64,000 nucleotides of DNA from Bacillus sp. ISL-7 (GCF_018613065.1 NZ_JAGGQW010000003.1:1-64000); one strand, 5' to 3'. Positions 46,131-57,206 are shown, counted from the first letter of the stretch. Translations and numbers: made by a program. The notes: a model not told the origin generated them from the sequence alone.

Positions 46131-47164
46131 AGATTAAGCGCTTTTTTCAACATGTATTTGGGGTTGTCTTTTTCTTTGTATTTGTCTCTTTTGGTTTTTC
46201 AGCAGGCTATTTCATTGTCTCCGGAACTTATCGATTATTCGATTTTCATACATCCGATTACTTTCGTCATATGGCATCGGTAATTACTAGTTTATTGACG
46301 ATGAGCTTAGTTGGTTTTCTTATGTCTTTATTCACTCGTTCAAGGCGACGCAATCTCTTTCATGAAGTACTGGATGCATTAAATAGGATTTCTAAAGGTG
46401 ATTTTAATGTATACCTCGATTTAAAGGCTGGTAAAAGAAATCAATTCACGAGTCTGATTGACCATATTAATCATATGGCTAAGCAATTAAAGCAGTTGGA
46501 AGAGATGCGGCAGGAGTTTATTTCAAATGTCTCACATGAAATTCAGTCGCCGCTGACGTCGATCATGGGTTTTGCAAGAGCACTTCAATATGGCCAGCTT
46601 TCGATTGATGAAAGAGGTCATTATCTCAGTATTATTGAAACAGAAAGCAAAAGATTATCGAAATTAAGTGATAATCTTCTAAAACTAACCTCACTAGAAT
46701 CCAAGCATCATCCCTTTGAGCGACATAGCTATCGGTTAGACCAACAATTACGGACAATTATATTGGCCTGTGAACCGCATTGGATTGAAAAGGAACTGGA
46801 ACTGGATGTGTCCCTCGAGAAGGTCATCATCATTGCGGATGAAGATTTGATGAGCCAGGTATGGACCAATCTGATTCACAATAGTATTAAATTTACTGAA
46901 AAGCGCGGAAGTATTCGTGTCCATCTCCAGCAGGTCGATGACAAAACGATCGTGAAAATTACCGATACGGGGATTGGCATCACGAAAAAAGATCAGATCC
47001 ATGTATTTGAACGATTCTACAAAGCAGATAAGGCAAGGGACCGGTCAAAAGGCGGCAGCGGTTTAGGACTCTCCATCGTAAAAAAAATCATCGAAATGCA
47101 CGAAGGAACCATCTGTGTTGACAGCGAAGAAGGGAAGGGAACCACCTTCACCATTACACTATAA
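46127..47164 (+). CDS. Membrane sensor histidine kinase
   Basis: Partner of the OmpR regulator. Two membrane segments (about residues 9-31 and 50-68) flank a very short outside loop of roughly 20 residues, so sensing is probably within the membrane, as in intramembrane-sensing kinases tied to ABC pumps. HAMP follows, then the H-box with His137 in SHEIQSPLTS (Gln-Ser in place of the usual Lys/Arg-Thr), and a HATPase with NLIHNSIKFT, DTGIGI and GGSGLGLSIVK. The 345 residues are intact. A 50-bp palindrome follows the stop. Confidence 0.9.
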   Translation: MKIKRFFQHVFGVVFFFVFVSFGFSAGYFIVSGTYRLFDFHTSDYFRHMASVITSLLTMSLVGFLMSLFTRSRRRNLFHEVLDALNRISKGDFNVYLDLKAGKRNQFTSLIDHINHMAKQLKQLEEMRQEFISNVSHEIQSPLTSIMGFARALQYGQLSIDERGHYLSIIETESKRLSKLSDNLLKLTSLESKHHPFERHSYRLDQQLRTIILACEPHWIEKELELDVSLEKVIIIADEDLMSQVWTNLIHNSIKFTEKRGSIRVHLQQVDDKTIVKITDTGIGITKKDQIHVFERFYKADKARDRSKGGSGLGLSIVKKIIEMHEGTICVDSEEGKGTTFTITL

Positions 47165-47186
47165 AAACCATTTTTGTGTTGTTTTG

Positions 47187-47236
47187 GGTGTCAGGCACCG
47201 CTCGTGGACAAATGTCCACGAACGGTGCCTGACACC
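47187..47236. repeat. 50-bp nested palindromic repeat, copy 4
   Basis: Outer arms GGTGTCAGGCACC and GGTGCCTGACACC, inner CTCGTGGACA with TGTCCACGAA (outermost inner pair lost). It is 22 nt after the kinase stop, followed by CCTTTTAAAT. Confidence 0.92.
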
Positions 47237-47335
47237 CTTTTAAATTTATTGTTCTGATATACATAGGGAAAATCATATTTATTAGGAAGATAAGTAAGTA
47301 ATTTAGGTTATCTAACAATGGAGGAATGAGCGATC

Positions 47336-49528
47336 GTGCCAATTGATTGGGATGAAAAGGATAGGATTTTTCATTTGTACAATAGCAAGATTAGTTATTT
47401 GATTCAAATTGTCCATGGTAAATATCCCGCTCATTTGTATTGGGGCAAGATGGTTAAGACGCTGCATCCATCTTCCATTCTGGCGTTTAAAGGCAGGGCT
47501 TTTTCGCCGACTACTGAACCTTCTCTTCCGCAATTTTCACTTGATACGCTACCACAGGAATATCCAGCTTTTGGGAACGGGGACTTTCGTTCGCCGGCTT
47601 ATCAGATCCGTTCTGCTGACGGAACTACGGTAACGGACTTTGTCTTTGATTCTCATGAAATTTTTCAAGGGAAACATACGCTTGAGGGATTGCCGTCTGC
47701 TTATGTCGAGGATAATTCTGATGCTGAAACATTAGTGCTAACACTGGTAGATTCCATGCTTGGGATCGGGATGAATCTACATTATACAATTTATCGTGAT
47801 TTTGATGTGATAACGAGATCGGTCTCCTTTGAGCATCTTGGCAGCCATGATGTGGAAATACATAAATGTATGAGTATGTCAGTCGACATTCATCAATCAG
47901 ATTGGGATTGGCTGCATCTTTATGGAACATGGGGGCGTGAGCGTCACATCGAAAGGCAGCCACTTAACCATGGGATTCAAATGATTTCATCAGCTCGGGG
48001 TTCAAGCAGCCATCAACATAATCCTTTTGTTGCGCTGCTTTCAAAAGACACCAACGAAGAATATGGGGATGTATTTGGCATCAGTTTGGTCTACAGTGGG
48101 AATTTTCAAGCTTCCATCGAAGTGGATCCTTATCAAACTTTCAGACTTAGCATTGGCATAAACCCCTTTGATTTTACATGGGTGCTGCAGCCGGGGGAAA
48201 CCTTTCAAACTCCTGAGGCTTTAATGGTTTATTCCTCGGACGGGCTTGGAGGAATGTCCAGGACTTATCATAAATTTCTAAGGGAAAGGGTTTGTCGAGG
48301 GGTATACCGCGACAAAACACGCCCAATTCTATTTAATAACTGGGAAGCCACCTATTTTCATTTTAATGAAAAAAAACTTATCGACCTTGCGGATGCAGCA
48401 AAAGAGTTGGGTATAGAGCTGTTTGTATTGGATGATGGCTGGTTTGGGCATCGTGACAATGATAAAAGTTCGTTGGGTGATTGGTTTGTTTTTAAGAAAA
48501 AACTTCCGAATGGTTTAAACGGATTGGCTGATTATATCCAAAAAAAGGGGATGCAATTTGGGATATGGGTCGAGCCGGAAATGGTTTCTCCTGACAGTAA
48601 TTTGTATCAGAAGCATCCCGATTGGTGTATCCATGTACCGGGACGGAACCGAACACAGTCCAGAAATCAATTAATTCTTGATTTAAGCCGGGAAGACGTA
48701 TGTAATTTTTTAATCGAAACGCTGACCGAAGTCTTTAGCAGTGCTAAGATCTCCTATGTGAAATGGGATATGAATCGAAATATGACGGAGGTGGGTTCGG
48801 CTGCGCTTCCACCTCATAGGCAAAAAGAAACCGCACACCGTTATATGCTTGGCTTGTACCGAATCCTAGAAAAACTGACCGAACGATTTCCTAAGATTTT
48901 ATTTGAAAGCTGTTCCGGAGGAGGAGGTCGCTTTGATCCTGGAATGCTCTATTATATGCCGCAAACTTGGACGAGTGATGATACTGATGCTGTTGAACGG
49001 CTTAAAATTCAATACGGAACAAGTCTCATTTATCCTGCCATTACAATGGGAGCGCATGTATCAGATGTGCCGAATCACCAGGTCGGTAGAACCACACCGC
49101 TTTTGATGAGATGCCATGTGGCGATGGCTGCAAATTTGGGATTTGAATTAAATATCGACAAGCTGAGTAGTGATGATAAGGAGGTGGTAATGGAGCAAAT
49201 CAAACGATATCATCAAATCAAGGATATCGTCTGTTTGGGTGACTTATTCAGGCTGTTAAGTCCGTTTGATGGAATGGATTCGGCGTGGATGTATGTTTCA
49301 CCGAATCAGGAAAGGGCTGCTGTTTTTTACTTTAAAACGTTGGCAACACCAAATCCACCGTTTTTCCGGCTGAAGTTGCGTGGACTAAAGTCGGATGAGT
49401 TATATAGAGTAAATAGGGGAGAACAGGAATATGTGGGCGATGAGCTTATGAAAATTGGATTAATGCTGCCATTGATAAAAAGAGATTTTACCTCGATTAT
49501 TTACCACATTGAAGTATTCGAAAAGTAA
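47336..49528 (+). CDS. Alpha-galactosidase, glycoside hydrolase family 36 (second copy)
   Basis: Cytoplasmic alpha-galactosidase; no signal peptide. Nucleophile Asp478 in KWDMNRNMT and acid/base Asp548 in WTSDDTDA sit exactly where they do in B. stearothermophilus AgaA, after SCSGGGGRFDPGM. The 730 residues are complete. GTG 47336 has GGAGGA 10 nt upstream. It is related to the gene at 12631 but clearly diverged, and stands alone between a two-component system and the glycerol genes, so it may have its own regulator or a different oligosaccharide preference. Confidence 0.93.
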   Translation: MPIDWDEKDRIFHLYNSKISYLIQIVHGKYPAHLYWGKMVKTLHPSSILAFKGRAFSPTTEPSLPQFSLDTLPQEYPAFGNGDFRSPAYQIRSADGTTVTDFVFDSHEIFQGKHTLEGLPSAYVEDNSDAETLVLTLVDSMLGIGMNLHYTIYRDFDVITRSVSFEHLGSHDVEIHKCMSMSVDIHQSDWDWLHLYGTWGRERHIERQPLNHGIQMISSARGSSSHQHNPFVALLSKDTNEEYGDVFGISLVYSGNFQASIEVDPYQTFRLSIGINPFDFTWVLQPGETFQTPEALMVYSSDGLGGMSRTYHKFLRERVCRGVYRDKTRPILFNNWEATYFHFNEKKLIDLADAAKELGIELFVLDDGWFGHRDNDKSSLGDWFVFKKKLPNGLNGLADYIQKKGMQFGIWVEPEMVSPDSNLYQKHPDWCIHVPGRNRTQSRNQLILDLSREDVCNFLIETLTEVFSSAKISYVKWDMNRNMTEVGSAALPPHRQKETAHRYMLGLYRILEKLTERFPKILFESCSGGGGRFDPGMLYYMPQTWTSDDTDAVERLKIQYGTSLIYPAITMGAHVSDVPNHQVGRTTPLLMRCHVAMAANLGFELNIDKLSSDDKEVVMEQIKRYHQIKDIVCLGDLFRLLSPFDGMDSAWMYVSPNQERAAVFYFKTLATPNPPFFRLKLRGLKSDELYRVNRGEQEYVGDELMKIGLMLPLIKRDFTSIIYHIEVFEK

Positions 49529-49614
49529 TCAAAAAAAAATACAAGCATTACCCTATATATCTCAATTAAAATTCACAATTTTGACATGCCATTTATCTGT
49601 GCAAAAAAATATTT

Positions 49615-49725
49615 TTGGTATATGCTTAAGTAGAAAATATAATAGCAGGCTTAGAGACTCGGAGAAAGCCATAAAAACCATTGGGAATGTTCATTACTAT
49701 TCCTATGCGTTTTTATGGCTTTTTT
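49615..49725 (+). promoter_or_regulatory. Promoter and GlpP-type leader terminator of glpABC
   Basis: The promoter TTGGTA (49615-49620), 17 nt, TATAAT (49638-49643) is followed by AGAGACTCGGAGA (49653-49665). An intrinsic terminator comes next: perfect arms AAAGCCATAAAAAC (49666-49679 region) and GTTTTTATGGCTTT (49709-49722), then T. The AGA(G/A)ACTC motif recurs in the glpF and glpD leaders, pointing to GlpP/glycerol-3-phosphate antitermination. Confidence 0.75.
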
Positions 49726-49771
49726 GTGCGCAAAAATAACCCTTAAGAATGAAGTTGGGAGGGAATTGGAT

Positions 49772-51391
49772 ATGAGACAAAAACTAGAAACGGAAGTAAT
49801 TGTAATAGGTGGAGGAATGACGGGAGCAGGAGTGCTCCGCGATCTATCCTTACGTGGCATAAAAGCGACATTAATAGAGCAACAGGACTTGGGACATGGA
49901 ACCTCCACACGAAATCACGGTCTGCTCCATTCGGGTGCCCGATATGCTGTTCGTGACGAAGAAGCAGCAATTGAAAGTTATCGAGAAAACCTAATCTTAA
50001 AAAAAACGATTCCAGGTTCAATCGAGCAAACAGGTGGTTTATTCGTAAAAATACCTGAAGATGATGATCAATATATTCAAAAATGGCTGACATCTTGTCA
50101 AAAGGTGGGTATTCCTGTTGAAGAAATTCCAGTTGCCCACGCCTTACAGCAAGAACCTTTTTTAAGGAAGGACGTGCAGGCCGTGTATCGTGTCCCAGAT
50201 GGTGCTGTCGACTGTTTTACGATGGTTGTTGATGTGGTAGCCGATGCGGTGAAACATGGTGCAAAGGCTTTGACCTATCATGAGGTGGTAGATGCATTAA
50301 CAGAGCAAAACCGAGTCATAGGTGTACGTGTTCGCGATGTTTTTACAGGGGAGGAAAAGGAAATTTTCTCTCAGCTTGTTGTCAATGCAGCAGGTCCATG
50401 GGGAGCGGAAATTGCACAGTTAGCCGGTATTCCATTAAGAATGATTAATAATAAAGGAATGCTCGCGATTTTTAGCCATTGTATCAATAAGCAAGTTATT
50501 AATCGTCTGCGCATGCCCGGAGATGCTGACATTTTCGTTCCGGCCCATAATGTGACAATCTTTGGTACAACTGGAATGAATGTCGAAGATCCGAATGACT
50601 TTTCCTTAAGTCGACAAGAGCTCGAGGGTATGCTGGCTGAAGGGAAAAAGTTAATTCCAAAGATCAATGAATTACGGTTGATTCGTGCTTATAGCGGCAG
50701 CCGTCCACTATATCAAGAATCGAATGTGGCTGATGTAAGTGGGAGGAATGTTACCCGTGGAGTTGCGTTATTAGACCATCATACACGCGATGGATTGGAC
50801 GGATTAGTCACGATTACAGGCGGGAAGTTGACAACCTTCCGCTTTATGGCGGAAAAAACAGTCGATTTGATTTGCAGAAAACTCGGGGTAAAGGCAAACT
50901 GTGCCACGGACCAGGAAATGGTCCCTCACCGGAACGCTGATGAGTTTTTCAAAGAAGTGGATATGGCTCCTGCTGCAAAACAAAAATTATTTCATTGGGC
51001 CGGTCCAAAGGCAAAGAAAATTGAATCAGCCTTAAAAGAGAAGCATTCAAATGTTGTCGTTTGTGAGTGTGAGCAAGTAACCTGGGCAGAAATTGAATCA
51101 GTCTTACCAGAGGAAGGCCGATTTCATCTAGGGGATATTCGACGTAGAACCCGCTTAGGCATGGGACCGTGTCAAGGAACCTTCTGCAATCACCGGACAG
51201 CAGCACTAGCTGTTGAGAAAGGAAAGACGACGATTGAGGAGGCTGAATGGGCACTTCACCAGGCAGTTTTTGAAAGGAAAAAAGGTATGGATGTGGTTGC
51301 TACGGGTGAAACCGCGAAGCAATTGCAGATGATGGAAACGATTTATAAAGTTTCTTTAGGACTTGGAGAGGGGGATTATCAACATGTATGA
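49772..51391 (+). CDS. glpA: Anaerobic glycerol-3-phosphate dehydrogenase subunit A
   Basis: FAD subunit that oxidises glycerol-3-phosphate to dihydroxyacetone phosphate at the membrane during anaerobic respiration. The N-terminal dinucleotide fold is VIVIGGGMTGAGVLRDLSLRG. The C-terminal BFD-like [2Fe-2S] region reads CECEQVTWAEIE and RRRTRLGMGPCQGTFCNHR (Cys ligands), a feature of GlpA absent from GlpD. ATG 49772 has GGGAGGG upstream; the ATG at 49715 is within the leader terminator. The 539 residues fit. It overlaps glpB by 8 nt. Confidence 0.92.
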   Translation: MRQKLETEVIVIGGGMTGAGVLRDLSLRGIKATLIEQQDLGHGTSTRNHGLLHSGARYAVRDEEAAIESYRENLILKKTIPGSIEQTGGLFVKIPEDDDQYIQKWLTSCQKVGIPVEEIPVAHALQQEPFLRKDVQAVYRVPDGAVDCFTMVVDVVADAVKHGAKALTYHEVVDALTEQNRVIGVRVRDVFTGEEKEIFSQLVVNAAGPWGAEIAQLAGIPLRMINNKGMLAIFSHCINKQVINRLRMPGDADIFVPAHNVTIFGTTGMNVEDPNDFSLSRQELEGMLAEGKKLIPKINELRLIRAYSGSRPLYQESNVADVSGRNVTRGVALLDHHTRDGLDGLVTITGGKLTTFRFMAEKTVDLICRKLGVKANCATDQEMVPHRNADEFFKEVDMAPAAKQKLFHWAGPKAKKIESALKEKHSNVVVCECEQVTWAEIESVLPEEGRFHLGDIRRRTRLGMGPCQGTFCNHRTAALAVEKGKTTIEEAEWALHQAVFERKKGMDVVATGETAKQLQMMETIYKVSLGLGEGDYQHV

Positions 51392-52535
51392 TGTGGTTGT
51401 CTTAGGTCAAGGGTTATCGGGATTGATTTCTGCCATTTGGGCAAAAGAACAGGGGTATAGCACGGCATTAGTAGCCACTGGAACAGGGAAAATTATTCAA
51501 TCAACCGGGGTGATGGACCTAATCCCTGGATCAGTGGAGGGATTAAATGAATGGGCAGAGCTTTGTCAAATGAGTAATTTGCAACTATCTCAATTGACAA
51601 GAGCAATAGAACAATTTAAAACTTTAACGAAAAAATTAGGATATCCGTACGAGGGTGAAATCGAGAAACTCTCTTCCATTGTTACTGGCTCCGGCCATGT
51701 GAAAAAGACAGCACTTTACCCTGAGACCATTTCTCCCCTTCCAGAAAAAGGTCATGTTGTGATCGTTGGGTTTGAGGAAGTAGTCGATTTTCAGCCCGCT
51801 TATATTAAAGGGAATTTACAAAAGGCTAGACCTCAGTTAGCTATAGATGTATTAAAAATTAAGTTAGGAAATCACTCGCAGCGGACGATGACACAATTAG
51901 ATGCGGCACGGCTATTGGATCAAAAGGAAATTCGGAACCATTGTATCAACCAAATTAAACGGCGTATTGTTGAAGAGAATATCAGACAGGGCGATATGTT
52001 TATCTTTCCAGCATCACTTGGAGTTGAGCAATGGAAAGAAACAATGGAACAGTTTTCTTTTGAACTTAATGCAAAGATCACCGAGGCACCTGGCATGCCA
52101 CCGAATACGACAGCCATCCGTCTCTATGAACGTTTGAAAAAAGAAGCAGTGAAATTAGGTGTGAGATTTTATGCAGACACCACCGTTACTGGGTGCACCA
52201 TTGACGGAGAAGAAATCAAATCGTTGACTATCCATACCACAAATAGATTGACGAACCTTAACGGGAAACAATTTATCCTCGCAACCGGAGGGATTTTAGG
52301 TGGTGGATTGGAAGTAACCACGGAAGGGTTAAAGGATACGGCTTTACGACTGGAAACAGATGAAAAGGGAGCACTGCTTCATTGTCCAACCAACCTCTAC
52401 CCAGTAGGTGCAAGCAGGGGTATTCAGGTTACGCAGAACGGTATTACCGGAGGTGTTTTTATCCTCTTATCGATTAATGAAATGATCGAACAACTTCGCC
52501 AGCAAATGATGTTAGGGGGAACACGTAGTGCTTGA
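51384..52535 (+). CDS. glpB: Anaerobic glycerol-3-phosphate dehydrogenase subunit B
   Basis: Flavin subunit of GlpABC, passing electrons towards GlpC and quinone. The N-terminal fold is VVLGQGLSGLISAIWAKEQGY, and the later stretches GVEQWKETMEQFSFELN and LATGGILGGGLEV are typical. The 383 residues are slightly shorter than the E. coli protein. ATG 51384 follows GGAGAGGGGG. Its start is inside glpA and its end overlaps glpC by 8 nt, a tightly coupled trio. Confidence 0.9.
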   Translation: MYDVVVLGQGLSGLISAIWAKEQGYSTALVATGTGKIIQSTGVMDLIPGSVEGLNEWAELCQMSNLQLSQLTRAIEQFKTLTKKLGYPYEGEIEKLSSIVTGSGHVKKTALYPETISPLPEKGHVVIVGFEEVVDFQPAYIKGNLQKARPQLAIDVLKIKLGNHSQRTMTQLDAARLLDQKEIRNHCINQIKRRIVEENIRQGDMFIFPASLGVEQWKETMEQFSFELNAKITEAPGMPPNTTAIRLYERLKKEAVKLGVRFYADTTVTGCTIDGEEIKSLTIHTTNRLTNLNGKQFILATGGILGGGLEVTTEGLKDTALRLETDEKGALLHCPTNLYPVGASRGIQVTQNGITGGVFILLSINEMIEQLRQQMMLGGTRSA

Positions 52536-53745
52536 GTTGCAATTTGCTGAATCCACATTTGATAAGTGTCTTAAATGTAATGCCTGTGTTGCAAGCTGTC
52601 CTGTTTCCAATACATCGTTGGAATTCGGCGGCCCGAAACATTTAGGACCTGAGTTAAAAAGGCTTATGGAAAATCAACAACTCCTCGATGATAAACGAAT
52701 TGAATTATGTACGTTATGTGGCAATTGCGACATGTCTTGTCCGGAGAATGTCCATGTATCGACGTTGACCGCTTATTTAAAAGCGATTCATGCGGAGAAG
52801 TCGGGAACAAAATTCCGTGACTTGGTGTTAAGTAATGCTGAAATGGTAGGAAAACTGGCTTCCGCGTTTGCTCCTGTTACAAATCTTGCAATGGGCATGA
52901 AACCTGTAAGAAAAGTGATGGAGATGGTCATGGGAATTCCAGCAGAGCGACAATTTCCAAAGTATCGTTTTAATAATTTTAACCGTGTTTATACCAGAAA
53001 GTACGCCTATACGGAGCGCAAGGTCGCATATTTTGTTGGTTGTTATGCGACCTATAATGCTCCTGAAGTGGCAGAAAGCTTTATTAAAGTGATGGAGCAT
53101 AATGGCATCGAGGTGGTTAAACCCGACCAAAAATGCTGCGGTGTTCCTATGTTCGCTAACGGACAAATGAAACAAGGATTGAAAAATGCGAACTACAATA
53201 TTAATAGCTTTTTAGAGTATACCCGTCAAGGCTTTGACATTGTTGTCACCTGTACAAGCTGCACCCTTACGCTTAAAAAGGAGTATGTAGCTTATGTGAA
53301 GACAGAGGAAGTAAAGGAATTCGCCGGCCATGTCTATGATGCGGATGAATATTTGTTCATGCTAAAGGAAAATGGAGAGCTTAACATGGAATTTTCTCCA
53401 ATGAAAGAAAGAGCAGGATACTATGCTCCATGCCATATGAAAGCACAAGGAATCGGAAATCCTGCAATGGATATTTTAGAGCTTATTCCCGGATATGAAA
53501 TAAATGACGTCGGAGCTGGCTGCTGCGGGCAATGTGGCACTTTTGGATTTAAAACGGAAAAATATGATGTTTCGATGAAAATTGGCCGACCCATGGCAGA
53601 AGCAGTGAAGGAAGCAAATGCAGATTACACAGTGACAGAATGTGGTATGTGTAAAAATCAACTCGATCAACTGACTGAAAAAGCGGTTAAACATCCAATG
53701 CAAATAGTAGCAGAATCATATGAACGATCAAAAGCATTGGCTTAA
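52528..53745 (+). CDS. glpC: Anaerobic glycerol-3-phosphate dehydrogenase subunit C
   Basis: Iron-sulfur subunit that docks GlpAB to the membrane and the quinone pool. Two ferredoxin-type clusters read CLKCNACVASCP and CTLCGNCDMSCP. Two CCG domains follow (KCCGVPMFANG, and YAPCHMKAQG with GCCGQCGTFG), as in heterodisulfide-reductase-like subunits. The GTG start has AGGGGGA 7 nt upstream. The 405 residues match the family. Confidence 0.92.
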   Translation: MLELQFAESTFDKCLKCNACVASCPVSNTSLEFGGPKHLGPELKRLMENQQLLDDKRIELCTLCGNCDMSCPENVHVSTLTAYLKAIHAEKSGTKFRDLVLSNAEMVGKLASAFAPVTNLAMGMKPVRKVMEMVMGIPAERQFPKYRFNNFNRVYTRKYAYTERKVAYFVGCYATYNAPEVAESFIKVMEHNGIEVVKPDQKCCGVPMFANGQMKQGLKNANYNINSFLEYTRQGFDIVVTCTSCTLTLKKEYVAYVKTEEVKEFAGHVYDADEYLFMLKENGELNMEFSPMKERAGYYAPCHMKAQGIGNPAMDILELIPGYEINDVGAGCCGQCGTFGFKTEKYDVSMKIGRPMAEAVKEANADYTVTECGMCKNQLDQLTEKAVKHPMQIVAESYERSKALA

Positions 53746-53810
53746 TATCCACTAGAAAGTTTCAGTCTATTTGGCAAACCGGCATGTAATATGTTTTCAA
53801 TCAAGCTCTG

Positions 53811-53833
53811 ATAAATGGAGATTTTCCATTTAT
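53811..53833 (+). terminator. Weak hairpin after glpC
   Basis: Arms ATAAATGGA (53811-53819) and TCCATTTAT (53825-53833) with a 5-nt loop but no T tract. It is the only structure seen in the 195-nt gap before glpP. Confidence 0.35.
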
Positions 53834-53940
53834 TCACAGTTTCGACATCACCAAGCATAGTATTTCTAATTAAAGACTGTATTGAAGCCAAAAAGTGTTA
53901 TAAAATAATAGAATAAGAGAACGAAGATGAAAGGTGAACA

Positions 53941-54516
53941 ATGGGGATGAGCTTCTTTGGACAAAAGGTGTTACCCGCAATTCGAAAAATAGAAGATGTC
54001 GAAAAAATGATGTCTAGCAATTATGAATATCTTGTAATTTTGGATTTGCATGTTTCCAGACTGAAACCCATTTTTCAAATGGCGCAGGCAAACCATAAAA
54101 AGTTGATTATCCATATGGATTTAATTCATGGGTTAAAAAGTGATGAATACTCAACAGAATTTATTTGTCAGGAATTTAAACCATTTGGACTGATTTCAAC
54201 TAAGGGAAGCGTTATTCTGAAAGCAAGGCAAAAAGGTGTAATATCAATTCAGCGTCTGTTTTTATTAGATACGAGCTCGATCGAAAAGAGTTTTGCGTTA
54301 ATCGATCGTACCAAGCCAGATTTTATAGAAGTATTACCTGGAATTATGCCGAAAATTATTAAGGATATTCGCAATCGAACGCAAAGGGAAGTATTTGCTG
54401 GAGGATTTATTGACACCATTGAAGAGGTTGAACAAGCATTTGCAGCTGGAGCAATTACAGTAACAACATCCAAAAAAGATTTATGGAAATATTTTGAGCC
54501 AGAAAAGAAAAAGTAA
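53941..54516 (+). CDS. glpP: Glycerol uptake operon antiterminator GlpP
   Basis: RNA-binding antiterminator that, with glycerol-3-phosphate, lets transcription pass the leader terminators of glp genes. The TIM-barrel-like sequence has FGQKVLPAIR at the start, IIHMDLIHGL, FGLISTKG and IEVLPGIMPKII. The 191 residues equal B. subtilis GlpP. It is encoded between glpABC and glpFK, and the leaders of both operons and of glpD carry the shared motif. AAAGGTG precedes ATG 53941; ATG 53947 is an alternative. Confidence 0.94.
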   Translation: MGMSFFGQKVLPAIRKIEDVEKMMSSNYEYLVILDLHVSRLKPIFQMAQANHKKLIIHMDLIHGLKSDEYSTEFICQEFKPFGLISTKGSVILKARQKGVISIQRLFLLDTSSIEKSFALIDRTKPDFIEVLPGIMPKIIKDIRNRTQREVFAGGFIDTIEEVEQAFAAGAITVTTSKKDLWKYFEPEKKK

Positions 54517-54648
54517 TAGAATACTAAATTGTACTCAAAAGTCATTCTTTATTTTCATAGAGAATGCTTTTTTATGTTGGTTTTCGGCAGCTACAGTAGA
54601 TTAATATAGGCAAATAATGAGTGAAAATATGAAGATTTTGTGAATGTG

Positions 54649-54771
54649 TTGACAGCGCTTTCAGATGAATATTATACTAGTAATTAAGTTGATAATATGT
54701 GAAGAAGAGCCAGAGACTCACGGAATTCCCCTTTTTTTGGGATATTTCTGTGTGTCTCTTTTGTTTTTTCT
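54649..54771 (+). promoter_or_regulatory. Promoter, cre and GlpP leader terminator of glpFK
   Basis: The promoter is TTGACA (54649-54654), 18 nt, TATACT (54673-54678). A cre-like site with one mismatch (54649-54663) covers the -35, so CcpA binding would block polymerase. The leader then has AGAGACTCACGGA at 54712 forming the left arm of a terminator whose right arm ends GTCTCT (54754-54759), followed by a T-rich run. Confidence 0.85.
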
Positions 54772-54821
54772 GGATTATTTTCAATGGATAAAGATGTTTT
54801 TAAAAAAAGAGGAGGCTTATT

Positions 54822-55646
54822 ATGACAGCTTTTTGGGGTGAAGTAATTGGCACGGCAATTTTAATTACGTTAGGTGCTGGCGTGTGTGCAGGTGTGAATC
54901 TGAAGAAAACACTCTCTAATGGAAGTGGTTGGATTGTGATCACGTTTGGTTGGGGATTTGCGGTAGCCGTTGCTGCATACTCAGTAGGTAAATTTAGTGG
55001 CGCCCATCTAAATCCTGCTTTAACCGTGGCGCTGGCGTTTACCGGTGATCTTCCGTGGAAAGAAGTCCCATCGTATATTTTCGGTCAAGTAATTGGAGCA
55101 ATGATTGGTGCAACAATTATTTACTTCCAATACCTTCCACATTGGAGGGTAACAGAGGATCAAGGGGCGAAGTTAGGTACATTTGCAACAGGTCCTGCCA
55201 TTCCGCATACTTTTGCAAATTTAATTAGTGAAATTATTGGTACATTTATTCTTGTTTTAGGAATATTAGCGATTGGTGCAAATAAATTTACAGATGGACT
55301 AAATCCACTTGTGGTAGGCTTCCTTATTGTTAGTATCGGTTTGAGTCTTGGGGGAACAACAGGATATGCGATCAATCCCGCCCGTGACTTTGGTCCAAGG
55401 TTAGCACATGCCCTTCTTCCAATTCCGGGAAAAGGAAGTTCTAACTGGGGATATTCATGGATTCCCATTGTAGGCCCAATCCTTGGAGGAAGTTTGGGAG
55501 GATTATTTTATAAAGCTGCCTTTCTCGGTAAAACAGACATGAGTCTTTGGTTTATAATAGGGGCAATTGTAGTTGTTCTTGCGATCGCTTCCGTAATGGG
55601 AAAGAAACCTCAGGAAACGGCCCGGATAGAAAAAGTCAGTGCATAA
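54822..55646 (+). CDS. glpF: Glycerol uptake facilitator
   Basis: Aquaglyceroporin channel letting glycerol diffuse in. The two NPA-type motifs are HLNPALTVAL and AINPARDFGPR; the Asp after NPAR is the mark of glycerol rather than water channels. Six membrane segments fit the 274 residues. AGAGGAGG precedes the ATG. It sits 25 nt before glpK, so uptake and phosphorylation are coexpressed. Confidence 0.95.
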   Translation: MTAFWGEVIGTAILITLGAGVCAGVNLKKTLSNGSGWIVITFGWGFAVAVAAYSVGKFSGAHLNPALTVALAFTGDLPWKEVPSYIFGQVIGAMIGATIIYFQYLPHWRVTEDQGAKLGTFATGPAIPHTFANLISEIIGTFILVLGILAIGANKFTDGLNPLVVGFLIVSIGLSLGGTTGYAINPARDFGPRLAHALLPIPGKGSSNWGYSWIPIVGPILGGSLGGLFYKAAFLGKTDMSLWFIIGAIVVVLAIASVMGKKPQETARIEKVSA

Positions 55647-55656
55647 TTTTAATTAA

Positions 55657-57162
<1,506 letters not shown>

Positions 57163-57206
57163 TCGTAATCTATGGTAAACTATACTTAAGTTAATATTTT
57201 GGCGGG

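Noticed and set aside
49715..49771. Earlier ATG for glpA
   Set aside because: This ATG is within the right arm of the leader terminator, whereas 49772 has a strong ribosome site.
54690..54780. Metabolite riboswitch before glpF
   Set aside because: The structure is a simple terminator with the glp leader motif and glpP directly upstream, so protein antitermination explains it.
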